Positions 11,699 to 23,294 of a DNA stretch of 64,000 nt are shown here, one piece after another. Within the stretch, counting starts at the first letter, position 1; every line of letters begins with the position of its first letter. The stretch lies in NCBI RefSeq assembly GCF_963924675.1, contig NC_089232.1:44060522-44124521 (forward strand), written 5' to 3'. The notes beneath the pieces are model-generated. The model did not search any database. It saw only the letters and a list, made by a program, of their open reading frames with translations, and was not told the origin of the DNA. The DNA comes from Phocoena phocoena. Taxonomy: Eukaryota > Chordata > Mammalia > Artiodactyla > Phocoenidae. The position numbers were made by a program, and so were the translations under genes.

Positions 11699-12289
11699 TG
11701 AAGGGGATCAGAATGTGACACCCTAAAATATGCCACTTCGGCATATTGGTTATTTTGAGCTGAAGGCAGCTGAGAAACAGCAGATGCAGAAATAGCTCTC
11801 TGCTCTCCTCCATCTGCATAAAACAGGGCATAAATTTCCCATGAGAAACCTACTTACTTTCCCTGTACCAGGCAGAGGCGAGGAGAACACGGAGACGAGG
11901 AGTCAATTCTGGGATGAGTCTGCATAAATAGACTCTACTAAAATAACCGTTGTCTTCCATTCAAAGATATCTTAACCACTCCTTCCCCATGTATTTACAA
12001 GTCACTTCCGCACAATTTGTCAGCCCTAGAAGCCCAAGTCCTCTTTCCTTTGTCTAGTCACTTCTCCACAGTTTATCACCCTTTGTTAAAATGGTACATA
12101 AGCCCACAAGTCTCTCTGCTCTTTGACTTTTTTCACTTCTTTTTGGTGAAGCCCCCATGCATATAAAGTTGTAAATATTAATAAAATTGTATGCCTTCTC
12201 TCCCATCAATCTGACTTTTGTCAGTTTAATTCATAGGCCCCAATGACTAAACCTAAGAGAGTAGAAGAAAGGTTTTCTCCTTCCCTACA
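11699..12289 (+). mobile_element. ERV1-type solo LTR
   Basis: A 591-bp segment running TGAAGGGGATC...TTCCCTACA, inserted in the MaLR LTR with a 4-bp duplication CAGT/TAGT. It has a polyadenylation signal AATAAA at 12180-12185 and a TATA-like block near 12090, the layout of a gammaretrovirus-like LTR. No gag, pol or env sequence accompanies it. The family looks lineage-specific but is unnamed here. Confidence 0.65.
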
Positions 12290-12544
12290 TAGTCGTATTG
12301 GATTAGGGCCCACCCTAATGACCTCATTTTAACTTAATAACCCCTTTTAAGGCCCCCTCTCCAAATGCAGTCAAATTTTTAGGTACTGTGGTTAGAACTT
12401 CAACATATGAATGTTGGGGGACATGATTCAGCCCATAACAGGTGGGAAAACTGAGACTGTATTAGGTCACATTTCTTGCCCGGGGTCAGCACAAAGTCAG
12501 GGCTTGCACTTCTCTGTACTTGACACTTAAGCAACAAGGTAACC

Positions 12545-13150
12545 TCCAATTTTAATTTTATAATATATCACAGAAGATTTTCCATGTTTACATGATCCCT
12601 TTTAATGTTACCTAGTGTCTTAGCTTGGGCTGCTGTGACAGAATACCATAGTCTAGGGGGCTTATAAACAACAGAAATTTCTTTTTCACAGTTCTGGAGG
12701 CTGAGAAATCCAAGATCAAGGAGTCAGCTGATTTGGTGAAGGCCCACTTCCTGATTCATAGACCACCATCATCTCTCTGTGTCCTCCCAGGTGGTAGAGG
12801 TAAGGGAGTTCACCAGGGTCTCTTTATAAGGACACTAATCCCATTTATGAAGGCTCCTCATGACCTAATCACCTACCAAAGACCCCTACTTCCTAATATC
12901 ATCACTTTAGGGGTTAAGATTTCAACATACCAATTTTAGCAGTACACAAGCAATTCATTTCCATTGTGTGAACATAATACAATTTATTTAAACAATTCCG
13001 TATTTACCTAGGCTGTTTCTTGCACTGTTTTAAAAATAAATGCATCCTTGTAACTAAATCTTTGCACCTAATCTTTACCACTTTGTGAAAATGAATTCCT
13101 AAAAGTGGAATTGCTAAATCATACAGCAAGCAGTTTTTAAAGACATGTAC
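12545..13150 (-). mobile_element. Old L1M fragment interrupted by an LTR
   Basis: Before and after 12616-12948 the plus strand reads like the reverse of an old L1 3' region: gattttccatgtttacatga, then aacaattccgtatttaccta, tccttgtaactaaatctttg and aaaagtggaattgctaaatc. Confidence 0.6.
12616..12948 (-). mobile_element. ERVL-MaLR (MLT1/MST-like) solo LTR
   Basis: Contains gcttgggctgctgtgacaga, cacagttctggaggctgaga, tttataaggacactaatccc and catgacctaatcacctacc, the usual reversed MaLR order, within the old L1. Confidence 0.7.
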
Positions 13151-15205
13151 CTATGGAGTTTGGTTTTGTTTTAAGAGGAAGTATTGTGCATTCTGCAATC
13201 ATCATGGTTAAATGCTAATTCTTATCCCTTTTATTATTGTTTTATATCCATGAGTCCACATGTCCCTACAAATGCACAAATATATCTCAGATACTTGGGA
13301 GATTGCTAATTTAGTCAGGGGAGGACTAGAAATGATTGTAAATTCCAGACGATATAAATTCTTTAATTTCACAAATGTATCTCCAACTCCAACACAATGA
13401 TTTGCACTAAGAGACCCACAATGAGTATTTGATGAACATGTGAATTATGACTGGAGTACATAGAGCCTCATATTCACCTGAAAACAATCCATTTCTCTTT
13501 TCTGCTCCTGCGGGAGACAGTAAAGGTGTGACTACTGGCAGAGTGGGGTTTTTTTAACTTTAGCAAAATATGCTTGCATTCTAGATCAGATGGCTTATAG
13601 TTATTATTAGCAATAAGCTTAAAAATACCAATGCAACAGAAGTGTCATTTTCATATGTAATTTATAGAACATATAAAACAGCTCTAATGAACTACCTAAT
13701 TATTACTCCAAATGGTATGAATTCAGCTTCCAAGTAAAGAAAGGAAAAAAGGTCACTGCTTTAATCCTCTAAATTGCTTTTATTCTGGCTATAGAAAGAC
13801 TTTTTAGAAGTTCTAAATTATAGGTTCTTTCCAAATAGTCTTGATTATTTGGTTTATATAACAGCAAAGGGATGGAGGAGGTTTCCATGGGTTGACAAAT
13901 AAATAATTACCTGCCATATCTTCAAATTCTCCAATGAATCCTTAGATTTTTATTGCATTTGCAGACATAGCATCACAGAATTTCCATTCTCTTTTCAATG
14001 TCTTTTATTGCTCATAATCTATAAAATGTTCAACAACTTGATTTAAAATAACAGCAAAGAAATGTAAATACAATGACTTTTCAAATTGTGACTTAACACA
14101 TACATTTGGTGTGAAATGGCATGGCTTAGAATCCTTTCTTTACTCATTGAGTGCATACTGTGTGCCAAGCACCATGCTAGAAACCAAGAATAAAGAACTC
14201 CAGATATGGTACATTCTAAATTCCAACTGTATGATAGTTTGCTTATTTTCATTTCATCTCTAAATGTTCAGGATCTTTGTGTGAATTACTCTTTTTCTTT
14301 CACCTCCTTTTCTTTAGTCATTAGGTTTGTTTCATTGTCTTATTTGTGTATATGTAGATAATTTTCCTATTTTACTTTCTTCTCTTCCCTTCTACGTTGG
14401 ATTATGTACTAAATTGACTCTTGCATTTGTCTTCCATTGTGTTTTCTTATCTATTTTCTCTTTTTCTTTTAACTACTATATTAGTGACTTTGGGGAGGAT
14501 GACTAATTTATAGAACATGTTTATATGCATCTTAGACCTGCTTTTAGTTCTCTCTCTTAAAAGCAGCTATAGTCTAAATTAAATGGCCTCTAAATTTTTT
14601 TGACCAGATACTTCATCAGTAAAAAAAATTTTGAATACTCCTCTTAATATTTGAATATATATTTACTAATGACTTATGGACCTGTACATATACATATATG
14701 AATATAAATAATTGTATACTGTATAATTAAAAAAAACAAAAGTTGAAACTTGAAATTAACAAAGGATGAGATAAAAATATATAGGTTGAAATTCTAATAC
14801 TTTTTCCCTGAGTGCCAATGGATAATTTTGTGGACCCACTGTGGAGGCCACTAGTTTAGACTTGATAAACTTGATAGTTTGGGCTTCTGGCGTAGTAAGG
14901 AAGCCAGTGAGTGGCCTGTTTGCTTTAGTCCCGCTTTGAATATCTGGGAAAGATGATAAAGAAAATTTCAAGGTTCATATTTGGAGCCCAGAACATTGAG
15001 ATCAAGTCTCTCAAGCAAAAAAGGATGACAGAAGCCTCTTCCACCTTCAGAAGAGGTGGAATCAGATACCCTGACTGGGAACCATCCTGATGTCAGAGGC
15101 AGTAGGGAAGTGGGCTTAATAATGGAATATATTTTAAGGATGGCAGGGGAACACTCTTTTATCTATTCATTTTAAAATGTTATCTTTATTACTCCTTCTG
15201 TTGGA
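13151..15205. other. Unique intergenic sequence
   Basis: No gene found. A short MIR/L2-like core (gtgtgccaagcaccatgcta) occurs near 14160-14180. Otherwise nothing is recognised. Confidence 0.4.
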
Positions 15206-15209
15206 AAAG

Positions 15210-15541
15210 TCATATGGTCAGCCCTCCATATCCACGGGTTCTGCATCCTCAGATTCAACCAAATGTGGATCAAAAGTACTTGAAAAAAAAAAATTCCAGA
15301 AAGTTCCAAAAAGCAAAACTTGAATTTGCCACACTGGCCACTATTTTCATAGCATTTACATTGTATTAGGTATTAGGAGTAATCTGGAGATGATTTGAAA
15401 TAAAGGGGGATATGTATAGGTTATATACAAATACTGCAAATACTATGCAATTTTTCATAAGAGACTTGAGCATCCACACGTTTTGATATCCACAGGGGTC
15501 CTGGAACCAATCCCCCATGGATACCAAAGGATGATTGTATA
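15210..15541 (+). mobile_element. Tigger/MER2-type non-autonomous DNA transposon
   Basis: Begins GGTCAGCCCTCCATATCCAC and ends with the inverted equivalent near cccatggataccaaaggatg. The internal catttacattgtattaggta and gagatgatttgaaataaagg are typical of TcMar-Tigger MITE-like elements. Confidence 0.75.
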
Positions 15542-15639
15542 TGTGTATTGAAAAAGACTCTAACGGTATAGAACTACACAATGAAGAAAGTGAAAGTCTA
15601 TTTTTCCTACCATCTAAAAAAAACTCACTGTGATTGTTT

Positions 15640-16450
15640 GGTTATCGGCCTCCAGATTTTTTTAATGTGCCTATTGACATATATTATTATCTTCTTTAAC
15701 CAAAATGAGGCCATTCTCCTTTGTCTAACTTGCTTTTACTTCATTTTCCAAGGATCTTTCAATATTAATACAAAGAAATTGTTCTTTCAAATGGATGCAT
15801 GGTATTCCATTATACAGATGAACCTTTTTTTTTAATAAATTATTTTATTAAGTTTTGGCTACTTTGGGTCTTTGTTGCTGCGTGCGGGCTTTCTCTAGTT
15901 GAGGCAAGCAGGGGCTACTCTTTGTTGTGGTGCGCGGGCTTATTGCAGTGGCTTCTTTTGTTGCAGAGCACGGGCTCCAGGCACGTGGGCTTCAGTAGTT
16001 GTGGCTGGCGGGCTCAGTAGTTGTGGCTCACAGGCTTAGTTGTTACGCGGCACACGGGATCCTCCCGGTCCAGGGCTCGAACCCGTGTCCCCTGCGTTGG
16101 CAGGCGGATTCTTAACCACTGCGCCACCTGGGAAGCCCTAGATGTACCTTTTTAAAATGAATATCTTATTCATTTATAATATTTTGCTCTTATAAACATT
16201 GCTACATTAAATATCAATGTACATGTATTTTTGCATTCTTGCCAAGTCATTTCATAAAAGAGAATTAGAATTCTGGGTGTAAGGATATGAAACATTTTTG
16301 GAACAATAAAATTTTCCATCAGTATTACCAAATTGCCCTCCAAAAGGCAATACAAACTGACCCTCTCACCAAAAGATTGTGTTTATATTTCCACACCTTT
16401 TCAGCACCAGAAACGTTAGTGTTTTAGTGATTTTTAATCTGAAAGCTAAA
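15640..16450 (-). mobile_element. Old L1 fragment interrupted by a CHR SINE
   Basis: Plus-strand text such as gcatggtattccattataca, then cattgctacattaaatatc and accaaattgccctccaaaag after the SINE, is the reverse of an old L1 3' half. Confidence 0.6.
15829..16139 (-). mobile_element. CHR SINE, long form
   Basis: Ends gcgccacctgggaagccct, the reverse of the SINE head, with a T-rich start. Target duplication agatgaacctttt/agatgtacctttt at 15816-15828 and 16140-16152. Confidence 0.95.
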
Positions 16451-16547
16451 AAAAAATTTACTTGTTTTAATTTACCAATGTTTAATTGTTAATGAGGCTG
16501 AGGATGTTTCATATATTAATTGGCCATTTCTGTTTGTGAAAGCAATA

Positions 16548-16810
16548 ATTTTTAAAAGAATATTACTGTTTTATTTTTATTTATTTATTTTTTAATTTGG
16601 TTGCTCCGGGTCTTAGTTGCGGCAGGTGGGCTCCTTAGATGCGGCTCACCCGCTCCTTAGTTGTGGCATGTGAGCTCCTTAGTTGTGTGTGGCATGCAAA
16701 CTCTAAGTTGCGGCATGCATGCGGCTCTAGTTCCCTGACCAGGGATCGAACCTGGGCCCCCCGCATTGGGAGCACGGAGTCTTAACCACCGTGCCACCAA
16801 GTGAAGCCCC
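16548..16810 (-). mobile_element. CHR-type SINE
   Basis: Contains cctgaccagggatcgaacct (reverse B-box). Flanked by GAAAGCAATA at 16538-16547 and 16811-16820. Confidence 0.93.
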
Positions 16811-17089
16811 GAAAGCAATATTTGTTTTGTTTCTTTTTAACTTTCTATTATACAGATTTGCACATACACCAAAGAAACACCATGCTTCAACAATTACCAA
16901 CATTTTTTCCAAACCCATTATGTCATTTTATATAGAGTTCTTTTACGTAAGATTGGAAGATGCCATTTAGTGCCCTTTGACTCAGGCACTCAACTCTAAT
17001 TCTTTGGCTAACTAGAACAAGTGTAAACTAAAGGGTAACAGCCAACCCTAGGCATCTTGCAGCAGTGAAAACGTAGTTGCTAATTGAGG

Positions 17090-17103
17090 CCACCAGATGG
17101 CAG
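17090..17103 (+). promoter_or_regulatory. Candidate CTCF binding site
   Basis: CCACCAGATGGCAG fits the degenerate CTCF core CCASYAGRKGGCRS at all positions and is preceded by AGG, as in strong sites. It lies in non-repetitive sequence between two SINE-containing L1 segments, about 9 kb upstream of CFAP36, so it is not carried by a recognisable transposon. Occupancy is inferred. Confidence 0.55.
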
Positions 17104-17205
17104 ACCACGAGGAAAAAGAAAAAGGAGACGAAATCAATGCCTACCAAGACCCAGCTTCAGGATGGCCCAAAGGTTTTAGGGAACTTTGTTTCCTATTAGT
17201 AGTGC

Positions 17206-17221
17206 GGGGGCGGGGGGGGGC
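17206..17221 (+). repeat. G-rich run
   Basis: GGGGGCGGGGGGGGCG; a possible quadruplex-forming run but short. Confidence 0.7.
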
Positions 17222-17329
17222 GAGCAGATTAATTAGTCAAAGGCATTGTTTTAAACCATAGTGATGTATTTAATTATCTGATAGTAATGTCATTTATTAT
17301 CTGATGCATTTTATTATCAGATTAAATAT

Positions 17330-18540
17330 CTTTTATATTTTCTTTTTCATTTTTTTCTATGAATCTCTAGGGCTCCAAAAATAATGTTTTAATTGGAATT
17401 GCATCAGAATTATAAGTTAATTTGAAAAAAGTAAGATCCTCATACTATTTATTTTTCCCATGAAAGAACATGTTTTCCCCATTTATTTGTCTCCATTTAT
17501 ATCTTTTTTTTTTTTTTTGCGTACATGGGCCTCTCACTGTTGTGGCCTCTCCCGTTGTGGAGCACAGGCTCCGGACGCACAGGCTCAGCGGCCATGGCTC
17601 ACGGGCCCAGCCGCTCCGCGGCATGTGGGATCTTCCCGGACCAAGGTCCGAACCCGTGTCCCCTGCATCGACAGGCGGACTCTCAACCACTGCGCCACCA
17701 GGGAAGCCCTCCATTTATATCTTTCAATAAGGATTACAGTTTTCCTTATAAAGGTCATGCACATCACTCATTAAAAATTTCATTTGGGAACAGGTTTATT
17801 TTACATGTATGCTAACTGGATTTTGACAATTTCATACAAATATATTGACTTCTGCAGGGTTAATATGTACTCTGCTTTCTTTTATTAAGAAATAACTATG
17901 AGTTAGTTCTTTTTAATTGCCCTGCTGTGGAATTACTTAATCTGGAAAGCATCACAAAATTCTTGTGTTTGCCTTTCTACTATTTATTTCTCTTATTTCT
18001 GTTTCATACTTCATTACATTGGCTAAAAATGGCATAAAATATGAAAATTTAATAATGGTAAATAATGTATCTTTAGTATGTTTAACTGACTTTATTTGGA
18101 ATAGACACTCATCGTGTTTATTTTAATTTTATATAGTAATATGTTTTTATTAAGAATATAAATGAATGTTGAATTTCACCTGGTGGCCTTTTAGCATCTA
18201 CTGAGAGGATCATATGATTTTTCTTATTTAATCAATTGATATGGTTATTCTATTAATGCTTTCTTGTATTGTCAGCTTTCCAGTCTAAGGTAAATTCTCC
18301 TTGATTTCAATGGGTTGAAGTTTTAGTGTATTTTGAACTAGATTTGCTAGCATTTTATTTATTTTGTGTCTAACATTCATAAGTTAGGTTTGTCTAAATT
18401 TTTTTTCCGTGTCACATCTTTATTAGATTATAGTGTCGGAGCTATGTTTAGCTCATAAAAGAATTGGATAACACCCAATCATTTTCTCTGTTTTATGTTC
18501 TGGAATAAATATGTAATGATTTTTATCTATTTTATTATTA
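17330..18540 (-). mobile_element. Old L1 ORF2 (RT region) fragment interrupted by a CHR SINE
   Basis: The reverse of RT-region sequence is recognisable in attggaattgcatcagaatt, gcatctactgagaggatcat and gaactagatttgctagcat. Many stops; not functional. Confidence 0.65.
17507..17708 (-). mobile_element. CHR SINE, short young form
   Basis: GC-rich body of about 190 bp with a 14-T start. Target duplication TCCATTTATATCTTT flanks it on both sides (about 17492 and 17709). Little diverged, so probably recent. Confidence 0.95.
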
Positions 18541-19429
18541 TTATGTTTCTAAGGCTGATCAGAAAAGAATGCAGTTTTTAAAATTTAAATTAAAATAAAC
18601 AAATGCTTGTATTAGACATGTTTTATAATTCAAAACCTTAAAGAACAGTAATAAAGGTTATTTCCCCCACCCCAACATGTTAAAGAAATGCCTGCCAAAC
18701 CCATTATAAAAGATTATCTCTGTCTGAGTGTGCTCTGGGTTATACTATTACATAAAGCAGACAAAATCCTTTATTTTTCTCAGCTGTTCTGCTCAATCTT
18801 GGTGAGAAAATTATGCCTAGTGATTCAGCATCTGAAATGTTATACCAAGTCAAAAGTTGCTGCCTATATATTTTTCACAATAAGCTATTGCATTTCTTAG
18901 GTGCTGGTAGATAATAATATTCCAAGGAAGTGTATTTCTTGGGGGGAAAGAAAAAGGCAAAAAAGAATTTTGACTCTTGTTTTATCTAGGTGTACATCTT
19001 GCCTCTAGAAGTAGCTCATGGCAAATAGTTATGGTAAGCTTCCAGATTAATAATATTCATAATTCATTATGGCTCTTCTGACAGATCACAGCTTTGTTCA
19101 ACAGAACTCTCTGCCATGTTGGAAATGTTCTGTTTCTGTGTCCAATGTCTACTGTGGCTCTGAGGACTTGAAATGTGGCTAGTGCAAATGAGAAACTAAA
19201 TTTTTATTTTTATTTATTTTTAATTAATTTAAATTTAAATAGCCACTTGTGGCTAGTGGCTACCAAATTGGACAGCTCAACTTTCAAGGTACAAAATTTA
19301 ATTAGTAGGGATACATTAAAAAATCCAGAATCTAAACATTTCCTTATTATGCATAAATAAATTTCACTTGCCTGTATTTTGACAACTGAGGATCAATATC
19401 AGTCTCTGCTCACTTCTCCAAAATTATTT
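18541..19429. other. Intergenic sequence with a small DNA-transposon remnant
   Basis: At 19150-19300, ggacttgaaatgtggctagt and ccacttgtggctagtggcta form the arms of a MER-type non-autonomous DNA element; the rest is unrecognised. Confidence 0.4.
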
Positions 19430-19442
19430 ACACTTGCATTTT

Positions 19443-20766
19443 TTTTTACATCTTTATTGGAGTATAATTGCTTTACAATGGTGTGTTAGTTTCTGCTTTA
19501 TAACAAAGTGAATCAGTTATACATATACATATGTTCCCATATCTCTTCCCTCTGTGTCTCCCTCCCTCCCACCCTCCCGATCCCACCCCTCCAGGCGGTC
19601 ACAAAGCACCGAGCTGATCTCCCTGTGCTATGCGGCTGCTTCCCACTAGCTATCTACCTTACGTTTGGTAGTGTATATATGTCCATGCCTCTCTCCCACT
19701 TTGTCACAGCTTACCCTTCCCCCTCCCCATATCCTCAAGTCCATTCTCTAGTAGGTCTGTGTCTTTATTCCTGTCTTACCCCTAGGTTCTTCATGACATT
19801 TTTTTTCCTTAAATTCCATATATATGTGTTAGCATACAGTATTTGTCTCTCTCTTTCTGACTTACTTCACTCTGTATGACAGACTCTAGGTCTATCCACC
19901 TCATTAAAAATAGCTCAATTTCGTTTCTTTTTATGGCTGAGTAATATTCCATTGTATATATGTGCCACGTCTTCTTTATCCATTCATCTGATGATGGACA
20001 CTTAGGTTGTTTCCATCTCCGGGCTATTGTAAATAGAGCTGCAGTGAACATTTTGGTACATGACTCTTTTTGAATTATGGTTTTCTCAAGGTATATGCCC
20101 AGTAGTGGGATTGCTGGGTCATATGGTAGTTCTATTTTTAGTTTTTTAAGGAACCTCCATACTGTTCTCCACAGTGGCTGTATCAATTTACATTCCCACC
20201 AACAGTGCAAGAGGGTTCCCTTTTCTCCACACCCTCTCCAGCATTTATTGTTTCTAGATTGTTTGATGATGGCCATTCTGACTGGTGTGAGATGATATCT
20301 CATTGTAGTTTTGATTTGCATTTCTCTAATGATTAATGATGTTGAGCATTCTTTCATGTGCTTGTTGGCAGTCTGTACATCTTCTTTGGAGAAATGTCTA
20401 TTTAGGTCTTCTGCCCATTTTTGGATTGGGTTGTTTGTTTTTTTGTTATTAAGCTGCATGAGCTGCTTATAAATTTTAGAGATTAATTCTTTGTCAGTTG
20501 CTTCATTTGCAAATATTTTCTCCCATTCTGAGGGTTGTCTTTTGGTCTTGTTTATGGTTTCCTTTGCTGTGCAGAAGCTTTGAAGTTTCATTAGGTCCAA
20601 TTTGTTTATTTTTGTTTTTATTTCCATTTCTCTAGGAGGTGGGTCGGAAAGGATCTTGCTGTGATTTATGTCATAGAGTGTTCTGCCTATGTTTTCCTCT
20701 AAGAGTTTGATAGTTTCTGGCCTTACGTTTAGGTCTTTAATCCATTTTGAGCTTATTTTTGTGTAT
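19443..20766 (-). mobile_element. Young 5'-truncated L1
   Basis: Minus-strand L1 of cetartiodactyl type with the 3' UTR (19443-19800) and the end of ORF2. It is flanked by the perfect 13-bp duplication ACACTTGCATTTT (19430-19442 and 20767-20779). The low divergence and intact flanks indicate a fairly recent insertion. Confidence 0.93.
19809..20766 (-). pseudogene. L1 ORF2 C-terminal fragment (no EN or RT domain)
   Basis: Open over its whole preserved length, with the first internal Met at 20627 beginning [20 protein letters not shown]. It includes the C-terminal cysteine-rich segment ([18 protein letters not shown]) and the block [11 protein letters not shown]. Endonuclease and reverse transcriptase domains are missing because the insertion is 5'-truncated, so it cannot retrotranspose. 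The open frame simply reflects youth of the insertion, not a host gene. Confidence 0.9.
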
Positions 20767-20779
20767 ACACTTGCATTTT

Positions 20780-22023
20780 AAAAACTTGGTTTAATACTTA
20801 CCTCCCAGCTGAGCCACCTTCTTTCACCATTCTGAGACGTATTCTGTTTTTCCTGTCTTGGCATTTGCTGTTGTTGTTGTTCCACTTTGTTTACATGCTT
20901 TTAGGTCTGTCATTAGGTGTCTTTGTAATTTTGTATCCAAACCTACTGAATTTTTGGTACTTTCTTTAAAAAAAAAAGTGATTTGGTTTAAAAATTGGAC
21001 ATGAACATTCTGCCATGTAGAATGATGGATAATTATATCAGAATCATAACAGTAAGATGATCATGGGTAAAATATGATCAAGAAGAATTTGCAAAAATTT
21101 TTAATGAGAATTTATAAAAATAGAATTGGCACTTTAGTAAGGAAACTGCAGCTATATCATTGAACTGCTTTTCAAGATGAAGCCAAATTATACTTTAAAC
21201 TTTCTAAAAATGTGCACTTCAGTATACACCAGTTTTACATGTATTCTCCACATCCAGTGCCACTATTATTAAAATTTTAAGATTTGGTGGTTATGTTATT
21301 GTAACAATCCTGCATATCCTGCTTCTTGTATTTCTATAGCAGCAATCTGAATGTATACTTGACAAGTTTTATGATTTCAAATGACCTAATAAGATCTGGA
21401 AATGATTTCAGTTAATTATCTTTTGATTAACAGATTGCAAAGTACTATTTTAGAGAGATTGGAATAACCACTCATTTGAAGCTAAAGCTTCATCATTTAA
21501 TAAATTAATTCATCATTCAAGTCAGAAGATTTAGTAGTTGAGAATAGTGGTAGCCACCTATTTTTTTAAAAGGCTAATTTTAAATGAAATTATTTGTGAC
21601 TGGAGTCCAGATACTGGAAATATTGGACTGGCTGAGTACTTAAAAGAACAAGTTTCTATAAAGATGCTGAGTCTGGTGGTTGAGGCCATTCTAATAGGGA
21701 TGAGAGAGGTGACTCACAAACTCTTCAGAAAGGAGATGCTACACCTCACTCAGATCAGTAACTGAGAAGATTAGTCTAGCTTCTTGATAAAATGCAATCT
21801 TATTACCTTGGTCCCCACCAACTCACAATTCATGATATAAAATTTAAGTTTTCATTGCTTCTTAGGAAAACATTTTGCTAACAAAATAATAGTGTGAACA
21901 CAGGAAATAATATAAAACATGAGACAATCCTTTTTATTTATCTATTTTTGTATGATTGCCTCATTTAAAAGTTAATGTGATATAAGATAATTTTTTATGA
22001 TGGCTAAGGATGCTAACTATTTT
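20780..22023. other. Unique intergenic sequence
   Basis: No gene or repeat recognised. A 75-codon open frame at 21538-21765 has no recognisable motif and is treated as chance. Confidence 0.4.
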
Positions 22024-22032
22024 TACCTGTTT

Positions 22033-22163
22033 TTGTTTTTTTGTTTTGGGGTTTTTTTTGGCCACTCTGCATGACTTGCAGGATCTTAGTTACCAGGGAT
22101 GGAACCCGGGCCCCCTGCAGTGGAAGCGTGGAGTCCTAATCACTGGACCGCCAGGGAATTCCC
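22033..22163 (-). mobile_element. CHR-type SINE (head only)
   Basis: Reverse head ccgccagggaattccc and reverse B-box. Flanked by TACCTGTTT at 22024-22032 and 22164-22172. Confidence 0.9.
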
Positions 22164-22537
22164 TACCTGTTTATTTTTTCAGATAATTTCAGAATTATTT
22201 TATCAAGTTCTTTGAAAGTATTTTAAATTGGGATTTTGCCTATTTGCTTTAAGTATTTTAATTGGTAGGAGAATGGCATTATTAAAATATTAGTCTAAAA
22301 TATGGTACTACTTTTCTTGTACTTAATATCTTTCAGGAAGATCTAATTTTCTTCATATTGGTGATATATTTTCCATTAAAGTTCATTAACATATATTTAT
22401 ATCTGCTTCTATTACACATTAGGATTCCTTTCTAATTACATATTTCAAACTGAGTATTGTTAGTACATATGAATGTTATTTCAATTTTATATATCCACCT
22501 ATTTCCAAACATTTTTCTAAGCTCTTTAAAGCATTCT
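22164..22537. other. AT-rich intergenic sequence
   Basis: Nothing recognised. Confidence 0.4.
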
Positions 22538-22860
22538 GGGGACTTCCCTGGTGGTGCAGTGGTTAAGAATCCACCTGCCAATGCAGGGGACACGGGTTCG
22601 ATCCCTGGTCCGGGAAGATCCCACATGCCGGGGAGCAACTAAGCCCGTGTACCACAACTACTGAGCCTGCGTGCCACAACTACTGAAGCCTGTGGGCCTA
22701 GAACGCGTGCTCCGCAACAAAGAGAAGCCACCGCAATAAGAAGCCCGTGCACCGCAATGTAGAGTAGCCCCCGCTTGCCACAACGAGAGAGAAAGTCCGC
22801 GCGCAGCAATGAAGACCAAATGCCCCCAAAATTAATGAATAAATAAATTTATTTTTTTTA
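22538..22860 (+). mobile_element. CHR SINE, long form
   Basis: GGGACTTCCCTGGTGGTGCA head, B-box GGGTTCGATCCC, cacaactactgagcctg repeats and an aataaataaa tail. Confidence 0.95.
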
Positions 22861-22869
22861 AGTATTCTG

Positions 22870-23290
22870 TATTCCTCTCCCAAAAATGGAAATTCCCCAC
22901 TTGCAAATTACTAAATATTCTCAATGAATTTTCAAGGAACTACCAGACCCTGAGATCTTAGTCTGGATTATCTGAACAGCAGATAAACCGAGCTATTTGT
23001 ATTACCCATAGGCCAAGGACTTTCACTGATGCCCATAGCCAATGTTCAGGGTATCCAAACCATGCACTGGCTATCTCATTTGTACCCCCAAAACAGGATT
23101 CAAACTCCATGATCCATTACATTTGTGTGGAGCCTCATGTGCTTAAGACTAAGAACTGTGTAAAACTTGCCTGATAACAGTTCATGGGGAGCAGTGGTTT
23201 CCAGAGAAATGTTCCACTATTTTCACTTATAAACGTTGCAATTTCCCAAAGCTCTGATACTTTAGGAAATAATTTGATCTATAATCATTC
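22870..23290. other. Intergenic sequence
   Basis: Nothing recognised. Confidence 0.4.
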
Positions 23291-23294
23291 AATC

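Larger units (their letters stand above)
11018..12440 (-). mobile_element. ERVL-MaLR (MLT1-like) solo LTR with two internal insertions
   Basis: Reads tgtactagtttgctaggacg at one end and cagcccataaca at the other, giving TG...CA ends on the minus strand. It carries tggattagggcccaccctaa and ttctggagactagaaggctg landmarks. Removing the insertions at 11070-11508 and 11699-12289 leaves an LTR of about 390 bp. No internal retroviral genes are present. Confidence 0.7.
10895..12540 (+). mobile_element. MIR SINE split by a MaLR LTR
   Basis: The left half (10895-11017) ends with the block corresponding to ccccattttacagatgag. The right half resumes at 12441 with ggtgggaaaactgagactg and then gcccggggtcagcacaaagt. 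The two halves together give a nearly complete MIR; the LTR in between is younger. Confidence 0.65.

Noticed and set aside
17690..17708. CCACCAGGGAAG in reversed SINE heads as CTCF sites
   Set aside because: It matches only the first half of the CTCF core; the GGC block is missing (GAAG instead).
17460..17815. Several overlapping open frames of 60-104 codons
   Set aside because: They are all readings of a CHR SINE, whose GC-rich body lacks stops; the same pattern recurs at 25497-25885 and 49319-49730.
21538..21765. 75-codon open frame with an ordinary amino-acid composition
   Set aside because: No recognisable domain, no homologue that I know, and no splice or promoter context.
22539..22620. 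SINE heads as tRNA genes
   Set aside because: A- and B-box-like blocks are present, but there is no cloverleaf or anticodon arm and copies are dispersed with target duplications.
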